A stretch of 42,232 nt of DNA from Solirubrobacterales bacterium. Its GTDB lineage: Bacteria; Actinomycetota; Thermoleophilia; Solirubrobacterales; Solirubrobacteraceae. Position 1 is the first letter of the stretch. Each line of letters starts with the position of its first letter. The notes beneath the pieces were generated by a model. The model saw only the letters and a program-made list of their open reading frames with translations, was not told the origin of the DNA and did not search any database. Below are positions 1 through 8,869 of the stretch, piece by piece. A program made the translations under genes and the position numbers. The stretch covers positions 1 through 42,232 of the forward strand of contig JAFASQ010000415.1 in NCBI GenBank assembly GCA_019244395.1, written 5' to 3'.

Positions 1-960
1 CCAGGCGCCGGCCCCGCGCTCGTGCTCCTGCGCCATCGCCGCGAGCATCGTCGCCACCAGCCCAGGCCCTCGCTGAGCGCAGGCCACCAGCGCGACGGCG
101 CCCACCGGGTTGCGCTTGTGGGGCATGGTCGAGGAGCCGCCGCGACCCTCGCCTCCGCCCTCGCTCGCCTCCGCCACCTCGGTTTGCGCAAGCAGGACCA
201 CATCGCGACCGAGCTTTCCGAGCAGCCCGAGCGTGATGCCGAGCCCAGTAGCCAGGCGCGCCGGGCGCAGTCTGATCGCGTGCCACGGAAGCTCGGCGGC
301 CGCGAGGCCCAGCCGCTCCGCCATGCCGACGCCTACCTCGAGTCCGCGGTCGCCCAGGCTCGCCAGCGTGCCCACCGCCCCGCCGAACTGCGCCGCCAGC
401 TCATGGGCGCGGATGGCGGCGAGCGCGTCCTTCGCCGCGTCGAGCCCCGAGAGCCAGCCCGCCGCCTTCAGCCCGAAGGTGACCGGAAGGGCCTGCTGGA
501 GCAGGGTCCGCCCGGGCACGATTGCGGCGCGGTGGCGCTCCACGAGCGCCGCGCAGGCATCCGCGGCTTCGCCAAGGTCCGCGACGATCGAATCGAGGGC
601 GCGCCGAGCGACCAGCATGATCGCGGTGTCGATCACGTCCTGGCTGGTGGCGCCCATGTGCAGGTGGGTCGAAGCGGCACCGTCGAGCTGCCGGCGCAGG
701 GCGCGCAACAGCCCGGGAATCGGCGTCCCCTGCTGTCCGGCAGCGCGGCCGAGGTCATCGAGATCCAGCTCGAGCTTTCCGGAGGCGACGGCATCCGCCA
801 GCTCCCAGGCCGCCTCAGCGGGGGCCAAGCCGAGATCGGCGAGCGCCTCGAGCAGGGCGACCTCGACCTCGACCATGGCCTCGAGCAGAGCGCGATCGGT
901 GGCCTGGGCAGCCGCTTCGCCGTGCGCGAACAGGCCGGCGAACAGCCTGTCCGGGGCCAC
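1..960 (-). CDS. pcaB: 3-carboxy-cis,cis-muconate cycloisomerase (PcaB), 3' end outside window
   Basis: The minus strand reads open from a GTG at 960 to the window edge, giving 320 residues of a usual ~450. It belongs to the fumarate/aspartase lyase superfamily: the motif MGATSQDVIDT is at residues 102-112 and the superfamily signature GSSTMPHKRNP at 275-285. The combination MGATSQD plus GSSxMPHKRNP is typical of PcaB, which converts beta-carboxy-muconate to gamma-carboxymuconolactone in the protocatechuate branch of the beta-ketoadipate pathway (cytoplasmic). Adenylosuccinate lyase is the main alternative, but the short N-terminus (RLFAGLF) fits PcaB better. The start lies 5 bases after the MarR gene stop, so the two are probably co-transcribed. 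No strong ribosome binding site is visible. No other pca gene is in view. Confidence 0.8.
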   Translation of the reverse strand, partial: MAPDRLFAGLFAHGEAAAQATDRALLEAMVEVEVALLEALADLGLAPAEAAWELADAVASGKLELDLDDLGRAAGQQGTPIPGLLRALRRQLDGAASTHLHMGATSQDVIDTAIMLVARRALDSIVADLGEAADACAALVERHRAAIVPGRTLLQQALPVTFGLKAAGWLSGLDAAKDALAAIRAHELAAQFGGAVGTLASLGDRGLEVGVGMAERLGLAAAELPWHAIRLRPARLATGLGITLGLLGKLGRDVVLLAQTEVAEASEGGGEGRGGSSTMPHKRNPVGAVALVACAQRGPGLVATMLAAMAQEHERGAGAW

Positions 961-965
961 GGCGA

Positions 966-1481
966 CTATCGAGTCCCGCCGAGCGGGCGAGGGCGTGGAG
1001 ACGGGTTGGTCACGTGCAGGGACTGAGCGAAGACGCCGAGCGCGTCGCGCACCACCTCCACCGTCTCGGGCGGCAAATCGCCGAGCATGTCGGCCTCGAT
1101 CCGGTCGACTGACTGGTCGCAGCGGTCCAGCGTCTCGAGCCCCTTGTCGGTGACCGATGCGCGCAGGACGCGGCGGTGCTTGGGGTCCGGGCGCCGGCGG
1201 ATGAGCTTGCGGCGCTCGAGCGCAGAGATGACCAGGTTCATGGCCTGCGGCGTGACGAGCGCCCAACGCGCCAGCTGCGCGCAGGACAGACCGTCGCGCT
1301 CGCGCAGCAGGCTCAGCGTGACGTATTCGGGCGTGGAGACGCCGAGCAGGCGGAGCTCCTCATCGAGTCGTGCGCGCAGTCGGCGCTCCACCCGGTACAC
1401 GAGGTAGCCGACGCGGGGAACGGTCTTGGCCTCGGCCGAGCCGAGCGCTGCTGTGGCCGCACGCGTCATCGCGCGCAACAT
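966..1481 (-). CDS. MarR-family transcriptional regulator
   Basis: This is a winged-helix regulator of about 171 aa. The reading frame is open further upstream (to 1682), but that would overlap the divergent hydrolase gene. The ATG at 1481 (MLRAMTRAA) or at 1469 gives the normal MarR length, and I chose 1481. The DNA-binding region reads LSCAQLARWALVTPQAMN, followed by the recognition helix and the wing RRRPDPKHRRVLRASVTDKG. This is the usual MarR order: dimerisation helix, HTH, beta-wing, C-terminal helix. It sits just upstream of pcaB on the same strand and is divergent from a secreted hydrolase. It therefore probably controls aromatic-acid genes and/or the divergent promoter between 1482 and 1599. 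The ligand is unknown. Confidence 0.85.
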   Translation of the reverse strand: MLRAMTRAATAALGSAEAKTVPRVGYLVYRVERRLRARLDEELRLLGVSTPEYVTLSLLRERDGLSCAQLARWALVTPQAMNLVISALERRKLIRRRPDPKHRRVLRASVTDKGLETLDRCDQSVDRIEADMLGDLPPETVEVVRDALGVFAQSLHVTNPSPRPRPLGGTR

Positions 1482-1527
1482 TAGTCGCTTGCCCGAGGGT
1501 TTCGGGGCAATGTGCCCCACAACGGCA

Positions 1528-1557
1528 TTGACAAGTCCCTTGCCACCCGCATAGGGT
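1528..1557 (+). promoter_or_regulatory. Candidate sigma-70-type promoter for the hydrolase gene
   Basis: A perfect -35 box TTGACA lies at 1528-1533 and a -10-like TAGGGT at 1552-1557, separated by 18 bases. Transcription would begin near 1564, about 35 bases before the GTG at 1600, which has a strong AGGAGG at 1585-1590. The site lies in the MarR/hydrolase divergent region, so MarR could act here. Seen by eye only. Confidence 0.5.
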
Positions 1558-1599
1558 TCCGCGGCACGCAACGCCGTTAGATCCAGGAGGGAGGATCTC

Positions 1600-3030
1600 G
1601 TGATCGGACGTAAGGTAATCATCGCGCTCGTCGCCGCAGGGATGCTCGCAGCGCTTCCCGCCTCATCAGGGGCGCAAGCCACCTCTACCCCCTACGCCGG
1701 TGCGACCAGCGACGGCGGGCAATGGATCGCCGACGTGCCGACCAACTGGAATGGGACGCTGCTTCTGTACAGCCACGGCTTCGGGCCTCCCGTCGCGGCC
1801 GACGCGCCCGATCCGAACACGAAAACGGCGCTGCTCGACCGGGGCTACGCGATGGCCGGATCCTCGTATGACCCGAACGGCTCGTGGTGGGCGCTGAACA
1901 GCGCGCTGACCGATCAATTTCAGACGCTGAGCGCGGTCGAGGCGCTATTGCCGTCGAAGCCGGTTCACGTGTTCGCGGTCGGCACCTCGATGGGCGGCCT
2001 GATCAGCGCGCTCGAGGACGAGCATTCGAACGGCCGCCTCGACGCATCGCTGACCACGTGCGGGATCGTGGCGGGCGGACTCCAACTGGGCAACTATCAG
2101 CTGGACGGCGAGTACGCGATGACCCAGCTGCTCAACCCGACGGGCGAGAGCATCCAGCTGGTCAACTTCAACAACAATCCGGGCGCCGGGCTGGCCACGG
2201 GGAAGCAACTCGACGCGCTGGCCGACCAGGCTCAGACGACGCCACAGGGCCAGGCACGGCTGGCCCTGGCCATGTCGCTCATGAACGTCTCGACGTGGGC
2301 GCCAGGGCAGACCATGCCGGCGCCGAACGACTACAACGGCCAGGAGCAGCAGCAGTACCAGGTCGAGTTCGCCAAGAGCGGTCCGGCGACCGGAATCCAG
2401 ACCACGATGGATTTCGTCGAGTTTGGCCGGCCCTGGATCGAGCAGGCAGCGGGCGGCAACCCGAACTGGACGAAGGACGTGAACTTCTTCCGCCTGCTGG
2501 CCGAATCCCCCTACGCACCCGAGATCGTCAGCCTCTACCGACAGGCCGGGCTCAACCTGTGGCGGGACCTGCAGACGCTCACCCGGAACGCCGATATCAC
2601 CGCGGACCCGGCGGCCGTAAGGTCGCTCACGCTGACATCGGTGCCGACCGGGCGCCTCCAGATCCCCGAGCTCGACATGCACACGATCTCGGACCAGCTG
2701 GTGCCCGTGCAGCAGGAGAACTACTACCGCCACACGGTCACGTTCGCGGGTCGCCGCGAGCTACTCCGGCAGGCCTTCGTCCAGCGCCAGCTGCACTGCA
2801 ACTTCACGCCGGCCGAGCTGGTGGCGGGCGTGCAGGCGGTCCAGCAGAGGGTTGAAACCCGACATTGGGACGATCTCGCCGATCCCGCCAGACTGAACGC
2901 GGCGGCCGCCGCGACCGGCCTGGGTGACTCTGCGTTCATCCCCTACGAACCGGCCCCCCTATCAGGCGACAACGGGCCGTTCGACCCGTTCACCGGCGGC
3001 TCGTTCCCGTTCTTCTTCGGTCGCTGGTAG
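1600..3030 (+). CDS. Secreted alpha/beta hydrolase
   Basis: The protein is 476 aa and starts at GTG 1600 with AGGAGG nine bases upstream. Residues 1-27 form a signal peptide (basic MIGRK, hydrophobic core, cleavage near SSGAQA). The mature protein shows an oxyanion-type YSHGFG at 57-62, the nucleophile elbow VGTSMGG with Ser130, a probable acid Asp365 (HTISDQLVPV) and a catalytic His399 (QLHCNFT). It is therefore a complete Ser-Asp-His hydrolase exported from the cell; the substrate (ester, lactone or peptide) cannot be read from sequence. The C-terminus ends in an aromatic tail (FPFFFGRW). It is divergent from the MarR gene and has its own promoter-like sequence. Confidence 0.85.
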   Translation: MIGRKVIIALVAAGMLAALPASSGAQATSTPYAGATSDGGQWIADVPTNWNGTLLLYSHGFGPPVAADAPDPNTKTALLDRGYAMAGSSYDPNGSWWALNSALTDQFQTLSAVEALLPSKPVHVFAVGTSMGGLISALEDEHSNGRLDASLTTCGIVAGGLQLGNYQLDGEYAMTQLLNPTGESIQLVNFNNNPGAGLATGKQLDALADQAQTTPQGQARLALAMSLMNVSTWAPGQTMPAPNDYNGQEQQQYQVEFAKSGPATGIQTTMDFVEFGRPWIEQAAGGNPNWTKDVNFFRLLAESPYAPEIVSLYRQAGLNLWRDLQTLTRNADITADPAAVRSLTLTSVPTGRLQIPELDMHTISDQLVPVQQENYYRHTVTFAGRRELLRQAFVQRQLHCNFTPAELVAGVQAVQQRVETRHWDDLADPARLNAAAAATGLGDSAFIPYEPAPLSGDNGPFDPFTGGSFPFFFGRW

Positions 3031-3073
3031 GCCCCTGACGTGAATCTGCGGCTCCCGGGCCACAATACCCGGG

Positions 3074-4447
3074 ATGCCGCAGAGTGCGGTCAGACCGCAG
3101 CGGACCGTCTGGGCGTGGGCCTGCGCCGGCCTGGCCGGCTCGATCCTGCTCACGCTGGCCGGTCCACCGCTGGCCGGCGGCGCGGTGAGCTGGTGGTTCA
3201 CGGGCGGTGGCGGCGTCGCGGTGTTCTACGCCGGGATCGTGGTGCTGTCGCTCGCGTGGCTGGCGCTCGGGCGGCTGGCGCTCACACGCCGACAGGTGTG
3301 GACGATCGGAGCGATGTGGTGCCTTCCGTTGTTCCTCGGGGCGCCGCTGTTCAGCCAGGACGTCTACAGCTACCTGGCCCAGGGAACGCTCGTGCACCTC
3401 GGCCTGGATCCATACGCGCACAGCCCGGCGGTCCTCGCGCAGCACGGCCAGGCGCACGTCCTTAGCGCGGTCTCTCCGTTCTGGCGCCACACCACGGCGC
3501 CATACGGCCCGTTGTTCTTGTGGATCGTCAGCTGGTTCACCGGTACGAGCCTGGTGGCCGGAGTGCTGCTGATCAGGACAGTCGAGCTGGGTGGCTACGT
3601 CCTGCTGGCAGCATTCGTGCCGCGGCTGGCGCGGAATCTAGGGGCCGACCCCAGCCGCGCGGCGTGGCTGGTGCTGCTCAGCCCGCTCCTGCTCCTCCAG
3701 TTGGTGGCAGCGGCGCACAACGATCTTTTGATGATCGGCCTGGTGGTCGCAGGCGTCTCGCTCGCCATCGAGCGACGCGTGCTGCTGGGCATCGCGCTGT
3801 GCGCGGTGGCGGCCACGATCAAGCTGCCCGCGGCGGCGGCCATTCCGTTCATCCTCGTTGCCGAGGGTGACCGGAGAACCGCGGTGAGGGGCGTGCTCAT
3901 GGCGGTCGCCGTGGTGGTGGCGGTGAGCTTGGTCAGCGATCTCGGGTTGGGTTGGGTCTCGACCTCGATCTTTTCGACGCCCGGCAAGGCGCGGCTGGCG
4001 ATCACCCCGGCCACCGCGCTCGGGTGGACGGTCGCGCAGGTCGTGCCGGTCGGAGCGCGTGGGCTCGAGTCGGCGCTCGGTGTCGTGGCCTTCGCGGCTG
4101 CGCTGCTGTTCGGCTTCGTCTTGCTGTGGCGAACCAGACCCGGCAACATGGTTCGGTACCTCGGCTACGCGTTGATTGCCGTCGCTGTCTGTGGGCCGGC
4201 GGCTTGGCCCTGGTACCTGACCTGGGGACTCGTGTTGCTGGCGGCCTGTCCCGGCATCCAGTCGTCGCGCGCGTTGGTGGCGACCACCCTGCTGGGGGCA
4301 CTGGCGGTCAAAGCCGACGGTGTCCTGGCCTTCCCGCTGCACACGGCGCCCGCATTCGTGGCGCTGTACGTCGCGGTCGCGGCCGTGGCCTCGCGCCGGC
4401 GGCCCTCAGTCACCGCTCCTCCGTTGCGTCCGATCGCCGAGTCCTGA
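3074..4447 (+). CDS. mptB: MptB-like polyprenol-phosphomannose-dependent mannosyltransferase (GT-C)
   Basis: This integral membrane protein has 457 aa and about 12 hydrophobic segments. The GT-C acidic loop reads SQDVYSYLAQG (Asp96), followed by LDPY at 111-114 and TAPYGPLFLW at 141-150, the pattern of the actinobacterial MptB/MptA group. These enzymes use polyprenyl-phosphate-mannose on the outer face of the membrane to extend alpha-1,6-mannan on lipoglycans. The start is ATG 3074 with a weak ribosome site. The stop overlaps the next start (TGATG at 4445-4449), so it is translationally coupled to a second GT-C enzyme. The specific linkage made here is inferred from the family. Confidence 0.75.
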   Translation: MPQSAVRPQRTVWAWACAGLAGSILLTLAGPPLAGGAVSWWFTGGGGVAVFYAGIVVLSLAWLALGRLALTRRQVWTIGAMWCLPLFLGAPLFSQDVYSYLAQGTLVHLGLDPYAHSPAVLAQHGQAHVLSAVSPFWRHTTAPYGPLFLWIVSWFTGTSLVAGVLLIRTVELGGYVLLAAFVPRLARNLGADPSRAAWLVLLSPLLLLQLVAAAHNDLLMIGLVVAGVSLAIERRVLLGIALCAVAATIKLPAAAAIPFILVAEGDRRTAVRGVLMAVAVVVAVSLVSDLGLGWVSTSIFSTPGKARLAITPATALGWTVAQVVPVGARGLESALGVVAFAAALLFGFVLLWRTRPGNMVRYLGYALIAVAVCGPAAWPWYLTWGLVLLAACPGIQSSRALVATTLLGALAVKADGVLAFPLHTAPAFVALYVAVAAVASRRRPSVTAPPLRPIAES

Positions 4448-5907
4448 TGGCCACACTGGTTCGGGCGCCCGCACCTGCACCTCGGCGATCGGCTCCGGAG
4501 TACCGAATCCAGGACGTGGTCGTCGTGGCCGCTCCGGCGGCGCTGGCGCTCGTCCTATGCCTGTACGAGTTGACCGCGCGCAGCCTGTGGCTTGACGAGG
4601 CGGCCACGGTGGCCATCGCCGGCCAACACGGCTCCGCGCTGTGGAGCGCAATCGCCCACGACGGCGGCAACATGCTCGGCTACTACGCGCTGCTCCACGT
4701 TCTGATCGGGTGGTTCGGCCACGGGGCGCTGGTCATCCGGTTGCCGTCGGCCGTGGCCGCCGCTACGTGCGCCGGAATCGTCGCGCTGCTCGGCCGGCGG
4801 CTGTTCGATCGGCGCGTAGGCGTGGTAGCCGGGGCGCTCACCGCGGTCAGCCTGCCGGTGGTGTTCTGGGGTCAGGACGCCAGGGGCTACGCGCCGATGC
4901 TGGCCCTGGTGGCGGGGTCGTTCCTCGCCTTCGCTGCGCTGGTGCAGACCGGCGGCCGGCGCGCGTGGATCGCCTACACGGTGCTCACCGCGCTCGCGGC
5001 GTACGCGAGCTTCATCGCGGTTTTTATTCTTCCGGCCCAGCTGATCGCGCTCATCTGGCGCCGGCAGGCGTGGCGTCGCGTCGCCTCCGCGCTGGTCGCG
5101 TGCGCGGTGTGCTGGGTGCCGCTCGCGGTGCTCGCGCTCACGCGAGGCTCGGGTCAGCTGTTCTGGATCCCCCGCCCCAGCCTCAAGGCCGAAGGCCAGG
5201 TCATCAAGACGCTCACCTCGGCGGCGTTCGAGCCGAACTTCCGGCCCACCTGGGCCGCGACGGGGCTGGCCATCGTCACCGTGGCGCTGCTCGCGGTGGC
5301 CGCGATCAGGCTCGTCCGCCGGCCCGACTGGGGAGCGCTGCTGGCGCTGTCCTGGCTGGTCGTGCCGGTGGCGCTGATCTGGCTCGAGTCGCTCCTCGGG
5401 CAGTCGCTGTTCACGCCGCGCAACGCGCTCGTGGCCTTGCCCGCCGTGGCGCTGCTGCTCGCGTGGCTACTGGCTCGAAGCCGCACCGGCTGGGTGGCGG
5501 TGGCGATCCTGATCGCGCTGCGGGCGGCCGCGTTGGTGCCGAGCTATGGGGTATCGCCCGAGAACTGGCGGGCGGCAACCGCATACGTGCTGCATGGTGA
5601 GCGGCCGGGCGACTGCCTCGCGTTCTACCCGCTCGATGCCCGGATGCCGTTCGCCTACTACGCCGATCAACCGGTGGTGCCGTACGTAGAGCGCTACGAA
5701 GCGCCGCGGCTGCCCTCGGGCTGCCGGCGGGTGTGGTTGGCGGTCAGCCATCAGGGGCAGCCGAACGGCCCGGCCGGATCGCGGGCGCACTATGCGCGCT
5801 ACGTCGCGCTGCGGGACACTTTGGCGCGCGAGTACGGGCAGCCGAGCACGCGGGCGTTCGGGTACGCCAGCGTGATCTGGGTGCAGCGGTTCGGGCCGCG
5901 GCGCTGA
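4447..5907 (+). CDS. GT-C glycosyltransferase, ArnT/PMT (GT39/GT83)-like
   Basis: This polytopic membrane protein of 486 aa starts at ATG 4447 and overlaps the mptB stop by one base. The first extracytoplasmic loop carries SLWLDEAA (Asp50-Glu51), the paired acidic motif of the ArnT/dolichyl-phosphate-mannose protein mannosyltransferase superfamily. It is followed by roughly ten further hydrophobic helices and a soluble C-terminal part (about residues 360-486). The enzyme should transfer a sugar from a polyprenyl-phosphate donor to a lipid, glycan or protein outside the membrane; the acceptor is not known. Coupling to the MptB-like gene suggests both act on one envelope glycan. Confidence 0.8.
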   Translation: MATLVRAPAPAPRRSAPEYRIQDVVVVAAPAALALVLCLYELTARSLWLDEAATVAIAGQHGSALWSAIAHDGGNMLGYYALLHVLIGWFGHGALVIRLPSAVAAATCAGIVALLGRRLFDRRVGVVAGALTAVSLPVVFWGQDARGYAPMLALVAGSFLAFAALVQTGGRRAWIAYTVLTALAAYASFIAVFILPAQLIALIWRRQAWRRVASALVACAVCWVPLAVLALTRGSGQLFWIPRPSLKAEGQVIKTLTSAAFEPNFRPTWAATGLAIVTVALLAVAAIRLVRRPDWGALLALSWLVVPVALIWLESLLGQSLFTPRNALVALPAVALLLAWLLARSRTGWVAVAILIALRAAALVPSYGVSPENWRAATAYVLHGERPGDCLAFYPLDARMPFAYYADQPVVPYVERYEAPRLPSGCRRVWLAVSHQGQPNGPAGSRAHYARYVALRDTLAREYGQPSTRAFGYASVIWVQRFGPRR

Positions 5908-5955
5908 CGGTCGAGCATCACGGGCTGGCGCTCGGTGGCGCGCCGGACGCGACGG

Positions 5956-6016
5956 CCGCCGGGCATGGACGCCCGGCGGAATCGGCGTCGCGGCGACGGC
6001 CCGCTCGGCGTCCATG
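5956..6016. terminator. Hairpin(s) between convergent genes, probable bidirectional terminator
   Basis: A perfect 9-bp inverted repeat CCGCCGGGC / GCCCGGCGG (5956-5964 and 5971-5979) has a 6-base loop. The sequence CATGGACGCC at 5964-5973, which overlaps this loop and right arm, can instead pair perfectly with GGCGTCCATG at 6007-6016. The two folds exclude each other. The site lies between two convergent glycosyltransferase genes, as expected for a shared terminator. No T-tract follows. Confidence 0.5.
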
Positions 6017-6079
6017 CCTCGCCAATTGGGCCTGCCGCGACATCGTCCGGAGGACGCTGCGCGAAGCGCAGCCCTTTGA

Positions 6080-7273
6080 CTACGGACGGAGCGTCGTCCC
6101 GACGAAGGTGAGCGCGCTCAGGCCGGCCAGCATCACCCCGTTGACCCACAGGAGCGCGATGAACGGTCGGCCACGGACGTAGCGCGCGACCACGATCACC
6201 GCGGGGAAGGCGGTGATAATCAGGCGCGGCATCGGCGGGACGTATTCGGAGGACATGCCGAGCCAGGCAATCCCCAGCGTGTAGACGATCGCTTCGGCGG
6301 ACATCTCGTGGCGGTTGCGGGCGATCAGGGCCAGCGTGGCGATCAGGATAAGCGCGCCCGCCAGGCCCACCACGAGGTTGAGGTTGATCGTGGGGTGGTT
6401 GAAGTGGCCCAGCGACATCTGGTCGGCGAGTTGCTCGGTCAGATGTGCGAGCGCGAACACATCGGTCTTCTCGTGCCATCCGTCGCGCTGCGCGATCAGG
6501 CTCGCCAACGGGCTGCCCGTCCGCAGCCACAGGAATACAAAGAACGACCCGGCCCCCACGAGCGACAGGACGGGCGCCAGCAGGGGCCGCAGCGCCGCTC
6601 GGTGGCGGCGCAGCTCGAGCGCCGCCGAGACCGCGCACACCACGACGAGTACGATCGCTTGCGGTTCGCAGGCCGTGCCGATCCCGCCCAACGCGCCGGC
6701 CAGGACCCAACGGCGCTGCTGCAAGGCGAGGATGCAGCCCGCGGCCAGCGGGATCATGAGCCCCTCGGCGTAGACCATCGAGAACACGACCGAGCCGGGG
6801 AACAGGCAGAAGAGCAGCACCGCGCGCCGGGCCGCGCGCTCGCCCCACCACGATTGCGCGAGCCGGCCGACCAAGACCGTGGCGACCAGGCCGCCCAGAC
6901 TGGACACGATCACCCCGGCGATCGTCGTGGACAGGATCTCGTAATGGGCGATCGGCGTGACGAACACCCGTCCCACGAGCCAGATCACCATCGGGTAGAG
7001 CGGGAAGAAGCCAAGCGTCGACTGGGCATGCACCACGTGATCGGGGTAGCCGTGGTTGGCCACGGCGCGATACCAGAGGCCGTCCCACTGGGCCAGCTCG
7101 TGAGTGAAGGCGTGGTGCCGCAGTGCGCCGTTGACGAGCGCTACGAGCATGAGGAGCGCGCGCGTGGCGAGGTAGACGGCGATCGCGAACCGGGCGCTGT
7201 AGAGCGCGGTTCGGGTGCGTTCACGCAGGCGCGTTGCGCTCGGGGTGGCTATGGCGACGGACGCACTCTCCAC
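6080..7273 (-). CDS. PIG-V-like (GPI mannosyltransferase 2 family) GT-C protein
   Basis: This membrane protein is about 397 aa if it starts at GTG 7273; the frame is open to 7516 and an ATG at 7384 is the alternative. The first loop after helix 1 reads AQWDGLWYRAVANHGYPD (Asp64-centred), and FFPLYPMVIW follows. Both are hallmarks of the PIG-V/GPI-mannosyltransferase-2 branch of GT-C enzymes, which is common in Actinobacteria and uses polyprenyl-phosphate-mannose. About ten hydrophobic helices follow and the protein ends at TLRP. It converges on the two GT-C genes to its left, giving three membrane glycosyltransferases within 4.2 kb. The start is uncertain because no good ribosome site precedes any candidate. 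Confidence 0.75.
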   Translation of the reverse strand: MESASVAIATPSATRLRERTRTALYSARFAIAVYLATRALLMLVALVNGALRHHAFTHELAQWDGLWYRAVANHGYPDHVVHAQSTLGFFPLYPMVIWLVGRVFVTPIAHYEILSTTIAGVIVSSLGGLVATVLVGRLAQSWWGERAARRAVLLFCLFPGSVVFSMVYAEGLMIPLAAGCILALQQRRWVLAGALGGIGTACEPQAIVLVVVCAVSAALELRRHRAALRPLLAPVLSLVGAGSFFVFLWLRTGSPLASLIAQRDGWHEKTDVFALAHLTEQLADQMSLGHFNHPTINLNLVVGLAGALILIATLALIARNRHEMSAEAIVYTLGIAWLGMSSEYVPPMPRLIITAFPAVIVVARYVRGRPFIALLWVNGVMLAGLSALTFVGTTLRP

Positions 7274-7663
7274 GAGGCGGCCAGTGTAGGAGAGCGCGGG
7301 ACCCCTGGCGCACGAGCGCGGCACCCACGGCACCTTCACCGCGGCCACTGCCGGAGACACGAACCTTGGGGGGTAACTTGACATTCGCCGCCCACCCGGC
7401 GCCGAGTGCATGTTCAGCCACGCATAGCGTGGCCTTTGCCGCGCTCGCGCCACCACGCCCGCCGAATGCCGAGTTATCCCTCTTGCCGAGACGAAGAGGC
7501 CCGCGCATCCCCACAACAGGACTCTTGATCCAAGGACCTCCTCGGCCGGCGTATGACGGTCGCCGGCGGTGTACCGCTCGGGATGAGCGGGCGAGGTATG
7601 AGTGGACGTCGGGAGGATCCGGCCCGCGCCCTGTGGTCACCGCGGCGCGTCGCGAATCCCGCT
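7274..7663. other. No recognisable gene (390 bp)
   Basis: This stretch lies upstream of the PIG-V-like gene and downstream of the YbdK-like gene. The PIG-V frame stays open to 7516, so part of it may be an N-terminal extension. A TTGACA occurs at 7378-7383 on the plus strand without a matching -10. No convincing protein or RNA gene is visible. Confidence 0.4.
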
Positions 7664-8731
7664 TCAGGCGGCGAAGCGGGCGGCGAGATCGCCCATGAGG
7701 ACCTCGAGGCCGGCGGAGGCCATCAGGCGCTTCTGCCGCGCCGACTCGGGGTCGACCACGAGCGTCCGTACTTCCTCGAGCTCGTCGAGCGCGTCGAGCG
7801 CGTCGGCGTGGGGACGAACGGCGGTGAGGACATCGTCGAGCAGCCGCGCGACCGGAACCAGTGTGCCGCGCACGGGGTCGATCAGCTCTGCCGCGGACGC
7901 GTCGCGAGCGGCGATGAAACGGTTCTCGGCGAGCGCCTCCTGCGCGCTGACGAGCGCAGCCGGCGCGAAGCCCTCCTCGAGCTCGAGCCGGGCGAGCGCC
8001 TGCACGAGCGCGGTGAGACCTCCGGTGGCGGCCAGACGTGGCTGGGCATCCATGATCCGGATCTCGACCGTGCCGAGCCTGGGCTGGGGACGGATGTCCC
8101 ACCACAGGAAGGTGGGCTCGGGAATCGCGCCGGAGCGCACGAGCAGATCGACGGTCTCGGTCCAGTCCGAATAGTCGGCGAACCGCCGGGGAAGGCCCGT
8201 GCGCGGGAACCCCTGGAACACGATCGTGCGGTTGGAGGCCAGCCCGGTGGACTGGCCGTGCAGGAACGGCGAGCTAGCGGACAGCGCCAGGAGCATCGGT
8301 AGGTGCGCGCGGAGCTGGTTGACCAGCCGGATCGCGCCACCCGCGTCCGGTACGCCGACGTGCACGTGCAGCGCGAAGGTCGGCTCGCGCCGGGCCAGAC
8401 CGCGCATGGTGCGTTGAATGACCTGGTAGCGGCTGGAGGGAGATACCCGGGTGGCCTGGCCCGACGGCCCCGGGTAGGTGCCGGCCGAAGCGGCTGCCAT
8501 GCCGAGCCGGCGCAGATCCTGGGCGAGCAGGCGGCGCAGCTCGCGCATCTCGTTGATCGCTTCGCGGACGGTCGCGTGCGGTGCGGTCCGCAACTCGAGC
8601 GCGGCCTCGTGGGTCTCCGCCGCGCACCGTCCGGCCAGCTGGTGGTGGGCGTGTGAGAGCACCTCGTCGGCCCGTTGGGTCAGCTCCCAGGTGGCCGGGT
8701 CGAGGAGCATGATCTCCTCCTCGATCCCCAC
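7664..8731 (-). CDS. YbdK-type carboxylate-amine ligase (GCS2 family)
   Basis: The protein has 355 aa and starts at GTG 8731, with GAGG eight bases upstream. The reading frame continues upstream as EAYTV but has no earlier start codon before a region of poor coding character. The N-terminus VGIEEEIMLLDP is the family hallmark; the Glu triplet binds metal/ATP in the glutamine-synthetase-like fold. HVHVGVPD at 122-129 and the late segment TVEIRIMD also match glutamate-cysteine ligase family 2 (YbdK). Members make gamma-glutamyl or related amide bonds with ATP, often with weak glutamate-cysteine ligase activity. The gene upstream on the same strand is a gamma-glutamyl amide hydrolase, suggesting a shared small-molecule pathway. 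Confidence 0.9.
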   Translation of the reverse strand: MGIEEEIMLLDPATWELTQRADEVLSHAHHQLAGRCAAETHEAALELRTAPHATVREAINEMRELRRLLAQDLRRLGMAAASAGTYPGPSGQATRVSPSSRYQVIQRTMRGLARREPTFALHVHVGVPDAGGAIRLVNQLRAHLPMLLALSASSPFLHGQSTGLASNRTIVFQGFPRTGLPRRFADYSDWTETVDLLVRSGAIPEPTFLWWDIRPQPRLGTVEIRIMDAQPRLAATGGLTALVQALARLELEEGFAPAALVSAQEALAENRFIAARDASAAELIDPVRGTLVPVARLLDDVLTAVRPHADALDALDELEEVRTLVVDPESARQKRLMASAGLEVLMGDLAARFAA

Positions 8732-8869
8732 CGTGTAGGCCTCAGATGGCCGCCAGGCTGCCCAGTCACCCCTCCCCGAAGGTGCGGAGCGCCCCGTCAG
8801 TGTTTCGAGACTGTCCGTGGAAGCAGTAAACCACGCACCGAATGGCCCGTGGGGCTTAAATCAAGCGGA

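Noticed and set aside
22-1153. Two long plus-strand frames over the pcaB region
   Set aside because: They are Arg/Ala/Ser-rich antisense shadows of the lyase, which shows its signature motifs on the minus strand.
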